43,828 nucleotides of DNA from Planctomycetota bacterium (GTDB lineage: Bacteria; Planctomycetota; UBA1135; UBA2386): contig VGZG01000024.1 in assembly GCA_016872675.1 (NCBI GenBank), positions 1-43,828 on the forward strand. The letters are read 5' to 3'. Below are positions 10,848-18,360 of the stretch, in pieces. The stretch's first letter is position 1, and each line of letters begins with the position of its first letter. The notes under the pieces were generated by a model that saw nothing but the letters and a program-made list of their open reading frames with translations, did not search any database and was not told the DNA's origin. Both the position numbers and the translations under genes were made by a program.

Positions 10848-13160
10848 ATGCGCCGCCTCGCCGCCGCCCTCGCCGGCTTCGCCCTGACCGCCGCTGCCCT
10901 GCAAGCGCAGGGCACGCAGGCCGACTACGAACGCGCGCGCTCCTTGCCGGTGGCGTGGTCGAAGCTCGATCGGCCATTCCGGCCGCAGTGGCGCTGGCTC
11001 GACGGCGGCAAGCGCGTGTGGTTCGTCGACGATCGCGGGCCGCAGCCGCAGTGGACGCTGGTCGAGGCCGACGGCTCGGTGCGTCGCGCCGCGTCGCGCG
11101 AGGCGCTCGGGCTGCCCGACGTCGAGGCGACGCTGGCGCCGCGCGCGCGCTGGCGGCCGAGCGGCGGCTCGGGCCACGCGACGGCGATCACGTTCATCAA
11201 TCGCTTCGAGCGGGCGGTGCGCGTGTTCTGGGTCGCCGGCGACGGCGACCTGAAGCCGTACGGCGAAGTGCCGGCTGGCGGCGAACGGCGCTTTTCGACC
11301 TTCGCCGGGCACCAGTGGGTGCTCGACTTCGCCGCCGACGACCTCGCTGGCATCTTCGTCGCCGAGCGCGACGCCGGCCGCGCGGTGGTCGACGCCGGTT
11401 CGCGCGAGCGCGCGATGGCGCGCGCCGTCGACGAGCCGCCGCCGGCGCCGCGCGCGGGCGAGCTGTTCGTCAAGGACCACGACGTCTGGCTGCGCCGCAG
11501 CGGCGAGGAACTGCGATTGACGCGCGACGGCTCGGCGGTCGATCCGTACCACGCGCCGACGCACTGGTCGCCGAAGGGCGGCGCGGCGCTCGGCTTCCAG
11601 GTGGCGCCCGGCGAGGAGCGGCTCGTGCACCTCGTCGAGTCGGCGCCCAAGGACCAGCTGCAGCCGAAGCTGCACGTGCTGAACTACCGCAAGCCCGGCG
11701 ATCGCATCGATCGGCCGCGGCCGCGCCTGTTCGACGTCGTGGCCGGTCGGCAGATCCCGGTCGACGACGCGCCGTTCGCCGACGCGTGGTCGATCGACCA
11801 CGTACACTGGGCGGCCGACGGCAAGGAAGTGTTCGTGCTGCACAACCAGCGCGGTCACCAGCGGCTGCGCCTCTACGGCATCGACGCGGCGAGCGGCGCG
11901 GTGCGCACGATCGTCGACGAGCAGAGCGCGACGTTCGTCGACTACTCGCAGAAGACGTGGCTGCACTGGCTGCGCGGCGACAAGGAACTGCTGTGGGCGA
12001 GCGAGCGCGACGGCTGGAACCGCGTCTGGCGCGTCGACGTCGCGACCGGCGGGGCGCGGCCGCTGTACGAAGGCGCGTTCGTGCTGCGGCGCGTCGAGCG
12101 CGTCGACGAAGCGGCGGGCGCGCTGTGGGCGACCGTGCTCGGCGTGCATCCGGGCCAGGACCCATACCACCGCCACCTCGCGCGCATCGGCTTCGACGGC
12201 GCGGTCACGCCGCTGACCACGGCCGACGGTTCGCACGAGTGGGAATGGGCGCCGGATCGCCAGTCGTTCGTCGCGCGCTGGTCGCGCGCGGACCACCCGT
12301 GGGTCACGGAGTGGCGGCGCGCGGACGGCGCGCGGATCGCCGAACTCGCGCGCGACGACGACGCGGCGCTGCGCGCGGCGGGCTTCCGGCTGCCGGAGCG
12401 CTTCGTCGCCAAGGGCCGCGACGGCGCGACCGCCATCCACGGCCACCTGATCCTGCCGTCGACGTTCGACCCGCAGCGCCGCTATCCGGTGGTCGAGGAC
12501 ATCTATGCCGGCCCGCACGACCACCACGTGCCCAAGCGCTGGGGCCTCGGCCACCGCCAGCGCGCCATCGCCGAGCTCGGCTTCGTCGTCGTGCAGATCG
12601 ACGGCATGGGCACCAACTGGCGGCACAAGGCCTTCCACGACGTCGCGTGGCGCAACCTCGAGGACAGCGGCTTCCCCGACCGCGTGCTGTGGCTGCGCGA
12701 AGCGGCGACGACGCGGCCGTGGCTCGATCTGTCGCGCGTCGGCATCTTCGGCGGCAGCGCCGGCGGCCAGAGTGCGCTCGCGGCGCTGCTGCACCATCCC
12801 GAGCACTACCACGTCGCCGTCGCCGACTGCGGTTGCCACGACAACCGCATGGACAAGATCTGGTGGAACGAAGCGTGGATGGGATGGCCCATCGGCCCGT
12901 GGTACGCCGAGTCGTCCAACGTCACGCACGCCGCCAAGCTGCGCGGCAAGCTGCTGCTGACAGTGGGGGAGCTGGATCGCAACGTCGATCCCGCGTCGAC
13001 GATGCAGGTGGCCAACGCGCTGCTTGCCGCTGACAAGGACTTCGAACTGGTGGTCGTGCCGGGCGGCGGGCACGGCGTCGGCGAGTCGCCGGTGTTGGTG
13101 CGGCGGCGGCAGGACTTCTTCGTGCTGCACCTGCACGGGGTGGAGCCGCGGGGGAAGTGA
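10848..13160 (+). CDS. Secreted S9 prolyl-type peptidase with inserted VHL-beta-like domain
   Basis: 770 residues from ATG 10848, giving a signal peptide (MRRLAAALAGFALTAAALQA). The C-terminal half is an S9 alpha/beta-hydrolase domain with triad S637 (GGSAGG), D710 (GELDR) and H742 (GGGHG). The N-terminal half is a beta-propeller region of the DPP4/prolyl oligopeptidase type (ERDGWNRVWRVD, LHWLRGDKELLWAS). I do not see the DPP4 double-Glu motif, so dipeptidyl specificity is unproven. Residues ~112-173 are not propeller. TFINR, VFWVAGDG, KPYGEVPAGGERR and FAGHQW align without gaps with human pVHL 74-117 (offset +40). They keep W128, Y138, H155 and W157 of the hydroxyproline pocket, with T151 for pVHL S111. 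Alternative start: ATG 10839. Likely secreted or periplasmic. Confidence 0.93.
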   Translation: MRRLAAALAGFALTAAALQAQGTQADYERARSLPVAWSKLDRPFRPQWRWLDGGKRVWFVDDRGPQPQWTLVEADGSVRRAASREALGLPDVEATLAPRARWRPSGGSGHATAITFINRFERAVRVFWVAGDGDLKPYGEVPAGGERRFSTFAGHQWVLDFAADDLAGIFVAERDAGRAVVDAGSRERAMARAVDEPPPAPRAGELFVKDHDVWLRRSGEELRLTRDGSAVDPYHAPTHWSPKGGAALGFQVAPGEERLVHLVESAPKDQLQPKLHVLNYRKPGDRIDRPRPRLFDVVAGRQIPVDDAPFADAWSIDHVHWAADGKEVFVLHNQRGHQRLRLYGIDAASGAVRTIVDEQSATFVDYSQKTWLHWLRGDKELLWASERDGWNRVWRVDVATGGARPLYEGAFVLRRVERVDEAAGALWATVLGVHPGQDPYHRHLARIGFDGAVTPLTTADGSHEWEWAPDRQSFVARWSRADHPWVTEWRRADGARIAELARDDDAALRAAGFRLPERFVAKGRDGATAIHGHLILPSTFDPQRRYPVVEDIYAGPHDHHVPKRWGLGHRQRAIAELGFVVVQIDGMGTNWRHKAFHDVAWRNLEDSGFPDRVLWLREAATTRPWLDLSRVGIFGGSAGGQSALAALLHHPEHYHVAVADCGCHDNRMDKIWWNEAWMGWPIGPWYAESSNVTHAAKLRGKLLLTVGELDRNVDPASTMQVANALLAADKDFELVVVPGGGHGVGESPVLVRRRQDFFVLHLHGVEPRGK

Positions 13161-13210
13161 CGACGGGGGTGGTGGAGCTGCGGCGATAGGCCGATCCGCT
13201 CGGAGCGGGT

Positions 13211-14260
13211 ATGACCCGACCCGTGACGACCATGCGCTGCGTCGTCGTGCGCGAGCACGGCGGCTTCGACAAGCTTCTGCTCACCGAGCGTCCGATCCCG
13301 ACGCCGGGCCCTGGCCAGGTTCGCGTTCGTGTGCGCGCGATCGGACTCAACCACCTCGACACGTGGGTGCGCCGCGGCGTGCCGGGCCACGCCTTTCCGC
13401 TCCCCTTGATCCCGAGCAGCGACGCGGCCGGTGTGATCGACGCGCTTGGATCCGATGTGCACGGTCACAAGGAAGGCGACGCCGTCGTCGTGCTGCCCGG
13501 CGTCTCGTGCGGCGCGTGCGAGGCCTGCCATTCCGGCATCGACCAGCTCTGCCGCAGTTACCACATCCTCGGCGAGAGCTGCGACGGCACGGCCGCCGAG
13601 TACGTTTGCGTGCCCGCTGCCAACGTCGCGCCGCTGCCCGCCGGCCTGTCGTTCGAGCAAGGCGCGTCCATTTGTCTCGTCTTCCAGACCGCCTGGAACA
13701 TGCTGGTCCGGCGCGCCGAACTGCGCGCCGGCGAAACGGCGCTCGTCCACGCCGGTCTCTCCGGCGTTGGCAGCGCCGCCGTGCAGATCGCCAACGTGCT
13801 CGGCGCACAGGTCATCGCCACCGCCGGAGGTCCAGCGAAGTGCGAGCGCGTGCGCGCGCTTGGCGCCCACCACGTCATCGACCATACGCAGCAGGACGTC
13901 GCCGCCGCCGTGCGCGCGCTCACCGGCAAGGCCGGCGTGCACGTCGTCTTCGAGCACACCGGCGCTGCGACCTTCGACGCGTCGCTCAAGTGCCTCGCTC
14001 GCGGCGGCCGGCTCGTCACCTGCGGCGCCACGACCGGCGGCGACGTGCGGCTCTCGCTGCACGCGGTGTTCTTCAAGAACCTGTCGATCCTCGGTTCGAC
14101 GATGGGCAGCAATGGCGATCTGCGCGGCGTCCTGCGCCTGTTCGAACAGGGGCGGCTGCGGCCGGTGCTCGACCGCGCGCTGCCGCTGGCGCAGGTCGCC
14201 GAGGCGCACCGGCTGCTCGAAGCCCGGCAGGCGCTCGGCAAGCTCGTGCTCACGCCTTGA
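13211..14260 (+). CDS. Zinc-type alcohol dehydrogenase / NADPH:quinone reductase family enzyme
   Basis: 349 residues, medium-chain dehydrogenase/reductase superfamily. The N-terminal GroES-like domain includes GLNHLDTWVRRG (residues ~47-58), where D replaces the catalytic-zinc Cys of classical ADHs, as in crotonyl-CoA reductase/quinone reductase relatives. A structural-zinc lobe with C100, C103, C106 and C114 is complete. The Rossmann domain holds GLSGVGSAAVQIA near residue 180. It probably catalyses NAD(P)H-dependent reduction or oxidation of an alcohol, aldehyde, quinone or enoyl compound; the substrate cannot be told from sequence. A GGAG lies 6 nt before the ATG, a plausible ribosome-binding site. 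It is 50 bp after the S9 peptidase gene, same strand, and may be transcribed independently. Confidence 0.92.
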   Translation: MTRPVTTMRCVVVREHGGFDKLLLTERPIPTPGPGQVRVRVRAIGLNHLDTWVRRGVPGHAFPLPLIPSSDAAGVIDALGSDVHGHKEGDAVVVLPGVSCGACEACHSGIDQLCRSYHILGESCDGTAAEYVCVPAANVAPLPAGLSFEQGASICLVFQTAWNMLVRRAELRAGETALVHAGLSGVGSAAVQIANVLGAQVIATAGGPAKCERVRALGAHHVIDHTQQDVAAAVRALTGKAGVHVVFEHTGAATFDASLKCLARGGRLVTCGATTGGDVRLSLHAVFFKNLSILGSTMGSNGDLRGVLRLFEQGRLRPVLDRALPLAQVAEAHRLLEARQALGKLVLTP

Positions 14261-14286
14261 GCTGGCGTTCTTGCTCGCCCTCGCGT

Positions 14287-14643
14287 GTGTCGCCGTCGCT
14301 CCCTGCGGCACCCCCGCAGGGCGCCGCCGCGCTCGCCGTCACGCTCGTTCCGGGCGCCATCGAGTTCGCGGTCGATGGCCCGGCGACGTCGTGCCTTGCT
14401 GGCGTGCTGCTCTCGCTGTCGCCAGAACTCGCGTGCGGCCTCGATGGCTTGCCGCCGCTGCTGGTCGACCACGCGATCGCCGGCGCGGGCATCGTCGAAC
14501 AGGGCAGCCACTACCTGTCGGTGCCGGACACGCCGCTGCCGCCGGGCATCATGATCGACGCCCAGGGCGCAACCTTCGACGCCATCGCCTTCCTGTCGTC
14601 GGAGGCCGCTGCCTTCGTGCTCGACGCCAGCAGCCAAGGCTGA
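14287..14643 (+). CDS. Small secreted-type protein, probably with a frameshifted signal peptide
   Basis: The frame from GTG 14287 to TGA 14643 encodes 118 residues: VTLVPGAIEFAVDGPATSC, LSPELACGLDGLPPLLVDH, SVPDTPLPPGIMIDAQGATFDAI and AAFVLDASSQG. Codon use is like real genes (strong G/C third positions). No start with a signal peptide exists in this frame. The frame just before it (14262-14310) encodes LAFLLALACVAVAPCG, a clear signal-peptide core, and the two would join if one C of the CCCCC run near 14310-14315 were absent. Either the gene is frameshifted (biological or sequencing error) or the true start is unusual. Its tail (PLPPGIMIDAQGATFD) resembles that of the secreted protein at 26655-28505 (FPPGLPIGAQAAGLFD). 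Confidence 0.5.
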   Translation: MSPSLPAAPPQGAAALAVTLVPGAIEFAVDGPATSCLAGVLLSLSPELACGLDGLPPLLVDHAIAGAGIVEQGSHYLSVPDTPLPPGIMIDAQGATFDAIAFLSSEAAAFVLDASSQG

Positions 14644-14699
14644 ACCGCCGCCGCCACCGCGACGAGGAAAACTCAAGCCACGTTCTGGCTGGGACGAAG

Positions 14700-14705
14700 T
14701 ACACT
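14700..14705 (+). promoter_or_regulatory. Putative -10 element upstream of the lipase-like gene
   Basis: TACACT lies 20 nt before the GTG at 14726, matching the 20-22 nt spacing seen before metH, the enoyl-CoA hydratase gene and the broken paralogue. This spacing favours GTG 14726 over the in-frame GTG at 14744. Confidence 0.35.
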
Positions 14706-14725
14706 GCGCTACCGCGCCGCGTGGC

Positions 14726-16090
14726 GTGTTGTCGTCACGATCCGTGACCACCCCATTCGTTCCTGGCCGCGCCATCAGCGCCCTGTTCGCGTGCGTCGTC
14801 GCCACTGCTTGCGGCGGCGGCGGCACGTCCCCCGTGCAGCCGCAGGATCCAGCCATCGCGTCGGCGACGATCGGGCCCGAGGGCGGCCAAGTCGTCTTCG
14901 CCGACGGCCCACACGCTGGCATCGGTGTGTCGATCCCGGCGGGTGCGCTCACTGCGCCGACGCCGATCGAGCTGCGCGCGCACGCGCCGTCGGACGCGGT
15001 TCTCGGTCTGTTCCCGGTCTTCCGCGTCGAGCCGCGCGGCCTGCCGTTGCTGGCTCCGGCGAGCGTGATCGTGCGCGCCGCCCCGCAGTTGGCGCAGTCG
15101 GGCGGCGGCCTCTCCGCGACCTGCCTGCTGCAGCCGCGCCTCGCCGATGCGTGGCAACCGCTGCCGACGACGGTCGTCGACGGTGGCGCGCGCACCGTCG
15201 CGGCGTCGACGACCTGGCTCGGCGACTTCGCGGCGCTCAACGCATCACTACACCGCTTGTTCACGCAGCCGTTCGCGCTGCTGGACCCGGCGTCGCCGAC
15301 GCGCGCCGAGACGATCGAAGGTGGCGCCGCGGTGTTCGCGGCGGGCTCGGTCGTGCTGACGGTCGGCCGCGGCAGCCTGGCATCGTTTTGGAATTCGCCG
15401 GCAGCGGCCAATGTGCTCGTGCTGCCCGGTCTGTTCGGTTCGCCCGTCGACTATCTCGGCAGCGCCGATCTGGTTGCCGCGCTGCCGCCGTCCGTGCAGA
15501 ACGTCGTCGTGCTGTCTTACCCGTCGGGTCGCGGCGTCGCCGCCACGGCCAACGCGCTCTACGACCTGATCGCCGCGCGCCAGCAGGCAGGCTTCGGCTG
15601 CGCCATCGTCGGCCACAGCATGGGCGGACTCGTCGGTCGCTACCTCGTCGAGCAGTCCCACGCTGACGCGCTGCGGTCCGGCTGGCAGGCCGGCGCGCCG
15701 TCGCTGGCCAGCGCGGTCGCGCACCTCGTGCTGATCGGCGTGCCCAACGCCGGCTGCGACATCGGCGAGCAACTCGTCGCCACGATGGTGGTGCCGGCGC
15801 CGTCGTCGGAGCAGCACAAGGTGCAAGCCGCCCTCGACCTCAGCTACCGCAGCGACGCGATCACGGCTCGCATGAACGCGCTCTATGCCGACAACGCCAC
15901 GCGCTACCATGTCGTCTACGGCGACCTTGGCGGCGGCGACGGCGTGGTCACGGTCGCCAGCGCGTTGGCGCTGCCGCTCGGGCCGGGCGAGACGGCGATG
16001 GCCTTCCCGACCTTCCATGACGCGCTGCACGCGCTGGCCGCGATCAACGGCGTCGCCGCGCACGTTGTCGCGCTGCTGCAGGCGCCCTGA
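14726..16090 (+). CDS. Lipase-like alpha/beta-hydrolase lipoprotein with ZU5-like domain
   Basis: 454 residues. A signal sequence ends in VVATAC followed by GGGG, a lipoprotein pattern with C29 as the lipidated residue. Residues ~45-95 (IGPEGGQVVFADGPHAGIGV, SIPAGALTAPTPIELRAH) have the look of a ZU5-like beta domain. Residues ~235-450 form an alpha/beta-hydrolase of the triacylglycerol-lipase/PGAP1 type: VLVLPGLFGSPVDYL, nucleophile elbow GHSMGG with S298, then D405 (GGDGVVT) and H431 (FPTFHDAL) as likely triad partners. It probably hydrolyses lipid or ester substrates at the cell envelope. Start GTG 14726 is chosen by promoter spacing; GTG 14744 (residue 7) is an alternative. No neighbour indicates the substrate. 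Confidence 0.85.
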   Translation: MLSSRSVTTPFVPGRAISALFACVVATACGGGGTSPVQPQDPAIASATIGPEGGQVVFADGPHAGIGVSIPAGALTAPTPIELRAHAPSDAVLGLFPVFRVEPRGLPLLAPASVIVRAAPQLAQSGGGLSATCLLQPRLADAWQPLPTTVVDGGARTVAASTTWLGDFAALNASLHRLFTQPFALLDPASPTRAETIEGGAAVFAAGSVVLTVGRGSLASFWNSPAAANVLVLPGLFGSPVDYLGSADLVAALPPSVQNVVVLSYPSGRGVAATANALYDLIAARQQAGFGCAIVGHSMGGLVGRYLVEQSHADALRSGWQAGAPSLASAVAHLVLIGVPNAGCDIGEQLVATMVVPAPSSEQHKVQAALDLSYRSDAITARMNALYADNATRYHVVYGDLGGGDGVVTVASALALPLGPGETAMAFPTFHDALHALAAINGVAAHVVALLQAP

Positions 16091-16282
16091 CGGCGACGGA
16101 CCACACGGCACGGCTGCGTGCTGCGACGGATCGCATGCGCAAGGCGCGTGGCGCCGTATCGGCGCTTGGCGAGGCCCGCGGCGGCGGCTTGACCGACGCG
16201 CTGCCCGCATCGGCTGTGGCCTTCGCCGCGACCGGGCTGTCGTTGCCGCCGCCTCGCTGCGGCGACCGAGGCCGCGACCGGG

Positions 16283-16288
16283 TACCCT
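16283..16288 (+). promoter_or_regulatory. Putative -10 element for a leaderless ogt-alkB transcript
   Basis: TACCCT is followed by exactly 7 nt and then the ATG at 16296. A transcript starting 7-8 nt after the -10 would begin at the start codon itself, so the mRNA would be leaderless. The protease gene at 24865 has the same 7-nt spacing. No -35 is obvious. The 205 bp between the lipase gene and this promoter contain no gene I can support, only GCCGCGACCGGG twice (near 16222 and 16270). Confidence 0.45.
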
Positions 16289-16295
16289 GCGCACC

Positions 16296-16844
16296 ATGGT
16301 CCCTGCCCGGACTGCCCGTCGCAGCACGCCGCGCAGGCGCGAGACTATCGCCGCCGTGTTCGCGGCGACGTCGCTTGGCCTGCTGCTGGTAGCCGCCAGC
16401 AAGGCCGGCGTGATCGCGCTGCTGCTCGGCGACTCGGAGCGCGCGCTGCGTGCCGACTTCGCGCGGCGCTTCCGCCGCTTGCGGCTGCGCAAGGGCGACG
16501 GTGCCGCGCACAAGGCGATGGCCGACGTCGTGCGGTTCATCGACCGTGGCGGCGTGCTGCCGCTGGTGCCGCTCGACCTGCGCGGCACGCCGTTCCAGCT
16601 CAAGGTCTGGGACGCCCTGCGACGCATCCCGACCGGGCGCACGACTTCGTACGGCGCACTGGCGAGCAAGGTCGGCGAGCCCGACGCGGTGCGCGCGGTC
16701 GCCGGCGCGTGCGCACGCAATCCGATCGCCGTGCTGGTGCCCTGCCACCGCGTAATCGCGAGCAGCGGCCGGCTGCACGGCTACCGCTTGGGCCTCGACC
16801 GCAAGCACCTGCTGCTGGCGCGCGAAGGGATCATGCTGCTGTGA
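16296..16844 (+). CDS. ogt: Methylated-DNA--protein-cysteine methyltransferase (Ogt/Ada C-domain type)
   Basis: 182 residues. A suicide repair protein that moves the alkyl group from O6-alkylguanine (or O4-alkylthymine) to its own cysteine. The acceptor is C150 in the PCHRVI motif. Other family marks are GTPFQLKVWDALRRIPTG followed by TTSYGALA, the asparagine in ACARNP, and the final GYRLGLDRKHLLL. The N-terminal part (SLGLLLVAASKAGVIALLLG) resembles the Ada-type methyltransferase domain more than short MGMT proteins, but the Ada zinc/phosphotriester domain and its AraC domain are absent. So this protein should repair DNA but not regulate transcription as Ada does. Its stop codon overlaps the alkB start by 4 bp (GTGA), so the two are co-translated. 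Confidence 0.95.
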   Translation: MVPARTARRSTPRRRETIAAVFAATSLGLLLVAASKAGVIALLLGDSERALRADFARRFRRLRLRKGDGAAHKAMADVVRFIDRGGVLPLVPLDLRGTPFQLKVWDALRRIPTGRTTSYGALASKVGEPDAVRAVAGACARNPIAVLVPCHRVIASSGRLHGYRLGLDRKHLLLAREGIMLL

Positions 16845-17494
16845 GCGGCCGCCAGCGCGAGCTCGCGTTCGCCGCGTCAGCGGCGCGCGAGGAGTTTGCG
16901 CCGGGCGCATGGTTGCTGCGCGGCTTCGTCGGCGCGCGCGAAGCCGACGTGCTCGCAGCGATCACGGTGGTGATTGGACAGGCGCCACTGCGCGCGATGA
17001 CTACGCCGGGCGGCAAGCGCATGTCGGTGACGACGACGAGTTGCGGGGCCTGTGGTTGGGTCAGCGATCGGCGTGGCTACCGCTACGAATCGGACGATCC
17101 GGCGACCGGTCGGCCGTGGCCGGCGATCCCCGCAGCGCTTGCCGCGCTGGCGCGCGCCGCGGCGGCGGCCGTCGGTCATCCGGCGTTCGCGCCCAATGCG
17201 TGCCTCGTGAACCGCTACGCCGTCGGCGCCAAGATGACGTTGCACCAGGACCGCGACGAAACGGACTTCGCGCAGCCGATCGTCTCCGTCTCGCTCGGCC
17301 TGCCGGCGACGTTTCAGTTCGGCGGCGCCGAGCGGAAGGAACCGACCGTGCGCGTGCCGCTGCAGCACGGCGACGTGGTGGTGTTCGGCGGCCCGTCGCG
17401 GCTGTGCTTCCACGGCGTGCTGCCAGTCAAGGATGGCGTGCATTCCGAGCTCGGGCCGTACCGGGTCAACCTGACGTTCCGTCGGGCGCGCTGA
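16841..17494 (+). CDS. alkB: Alpha-ketoglutarate-dependent DNA dealkylase AlkB
   Basis: 217 residues, almost identical in length to E. coli AlkB (216). An Fe(II)/2-oxoglutarate dioxygenase that oxidatively removes alkyl groups from 1-methyladenine and 3-methylcytosine. Iron ligands are H135 and D137 (HQD) and H191 (FHGV). 2-oxoglutarate is held by R208, and R214 completes the RxNxTxR motif (RVNLTFR). Other conserved segments are NRYAVGAKMTLHQDRDE, PIVSVSLGLPATFQFGG and HGDVVVFGGPSRL. It starts at GTG 16841, overlapping the ogt stop by 4 bp. E. coli pairs ada with alkB; here only an Ada C-domain-like Ogt is paired with it, so the operon covers direct reversal of both O- and N-alkyl base damage but has no adaptive regulator of its own. 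Confidence 0.97.
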   Translation: MSGRQRELAFAASAAREEFAPGAWLLRGFVGAREADVLAAITVVIGQAPLRAMTTPGGKRMSVTTTSCGACGWVSDRRGYRYESDDPATGRPWPAIPAALAALARAAAAAVGHPAFAPNACLVNRYAVGAKMTLHQDRDETDFAQPIVSVSLGLPATFQFGGAERKEPTVRVPLQHGDVVVFGGPSRLCFHGVLPVKDGVHSELGPYRVNLTFRRAR

Positions 17495-17563
17495 GCGGCG
17501 CACGGCCCGCCACGCAGCCCGCCGCGCGGCCGGTTCGCGGGCTCCGCTGTTGGCGCGCGCGCA

Positions 17564-17569
17564 TAGCTT
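17564..17569 (+). promoter_or_regulatory. Putative -10 element upstream of the beta-oxidation pair
   Basis: TAGCTT lies 20 nt before the ATG at 17590 in the 95-bp gap after alkB, suggesting that the beta-oxidation genes are transcribed separately from ogt-alkB. No clear -35 and no Shine-Dalgarno sequence are seen. Confidence 0.4.
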
Positions 17570-17589
17570 CGGCAAGATCCTTGCCCCCG

Positions 17590-18357
17590 ATGAGCGACGC
17601 CCCCAAGGTCCTGACCGAGCGCCACGGCGACGTCGTGCTCGTGACGCTGAACGCCCCTGAACGCCGCAACGCCATCGACCAAGAGATGGTCGACGGCCTG
17701 CATCGTGCGCTCGACGCCCACTGGCACGACGAGTCGGTCGCAGCATTGGTGCTCACCGGTGCTGGCGACAAAGCCTTCGCGGCGGGCGCTGACATCGCGC
17801 AGCTGCGCGAGCGCACCGCGCGCGACGCGCTGAAGGCGATCAACAGCGGCATCTTCCAGCGCATCGAGGAGTTCCCGGCGCCGGTGATCGCGGCGATCAG
17901 GGGCTTCGCGCTCGGCGGCGGCTGCGAGTTGGCGATCGCGTGCGATCTGCGCGTGCTCGGCGAGTCGGCCAAGATGGGCCAGCCCGAGGTCAAGCTCGGC
18001 ATCATCCCGGCGGCGGGCGGCACCTACCGGCTGCCGCGGCTGATTGGCCTCGGCCGCGCGCGCGAGTTGGTCTACACCGGCCGCATGGTCGACGCGCAGG
18101 AGGCGCTGCGCATCGGCCTCGCCAACGCCGTCGTGCCGGACGCCGAGGTCGTGCCCAAGGCGCTCGCACTCGCCGGCGAGATCGCGCAGAACGGCCGGCT
18201 CGCCGTGCGCGGGGCCAAGCGCGCGCTCAACGCGCTGTCGCGCCCGGGGCAGGAGAACGCGCTCGCGTTCGAGAGCTCGGTGCAGGCCGCGCTGTTCGAC
18301 AGCGATGACAAGAACGCGCGCATGGACGCGTTCCTCCACAAGCAGAAGAAGGGCTGA
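17590..18357 (+). CDS. Enoyl-CoA hydratase (crotonase family)
   Basis: 255 residues. Adds water to trans-2-enoyl-CoA to give 3-hydroxyacyl-CoA, the second step of beta-oxidation. The oxyanion-hole segments are AFAAGADIAQL (residues ~58-68) and GFALGGGCELA. Both catalytic glutamates are present, E113 and E133, with the 20-residue spacing of rat crotonase (E144/E164), which supports true hydratase activity rather than another crotonase reaction. NAPERRNAID near the N-terminus is the usual CoA-site motif. The gene ends 3 bp before the 3-hydroxyacyl-CoA dehydrogenase gene, and together they catalyse two successive steps, probably on short-chain (C4) acyl-CoAs. Confidence 0.95.
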   Translation: MSDAPKVLTERHGDVVLVTLNAPERRNAIDQEMVDGLHRALDAHWHDESVAALVLTGAGDKAFAAGADIAQLRERTARDALKAINSGIFQRIEEFPAPVIAAIRGFALGGGCELAIACDLRVLGESAKMGQPEVKLGIIPAAGGTYRLPRLIGLGRARELVYTGRMVDAQEALRIGLANAVVPDAEVVPKALALAGEIAQNGRLAVRGAKRALNALSRPGQENALAFESSVQAALFDSDDKNARMDAFLHKQKKG

Positions 18358-18360
18358 ACC

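Noticed and set aside
16091-16295. Possible small gene between the lipase-like gene and ogt
   Set aside because: Frames are arginine/proline-rich without start context or domain; only a repeated GCCGCGACCGGG and a short palindrome are seen.
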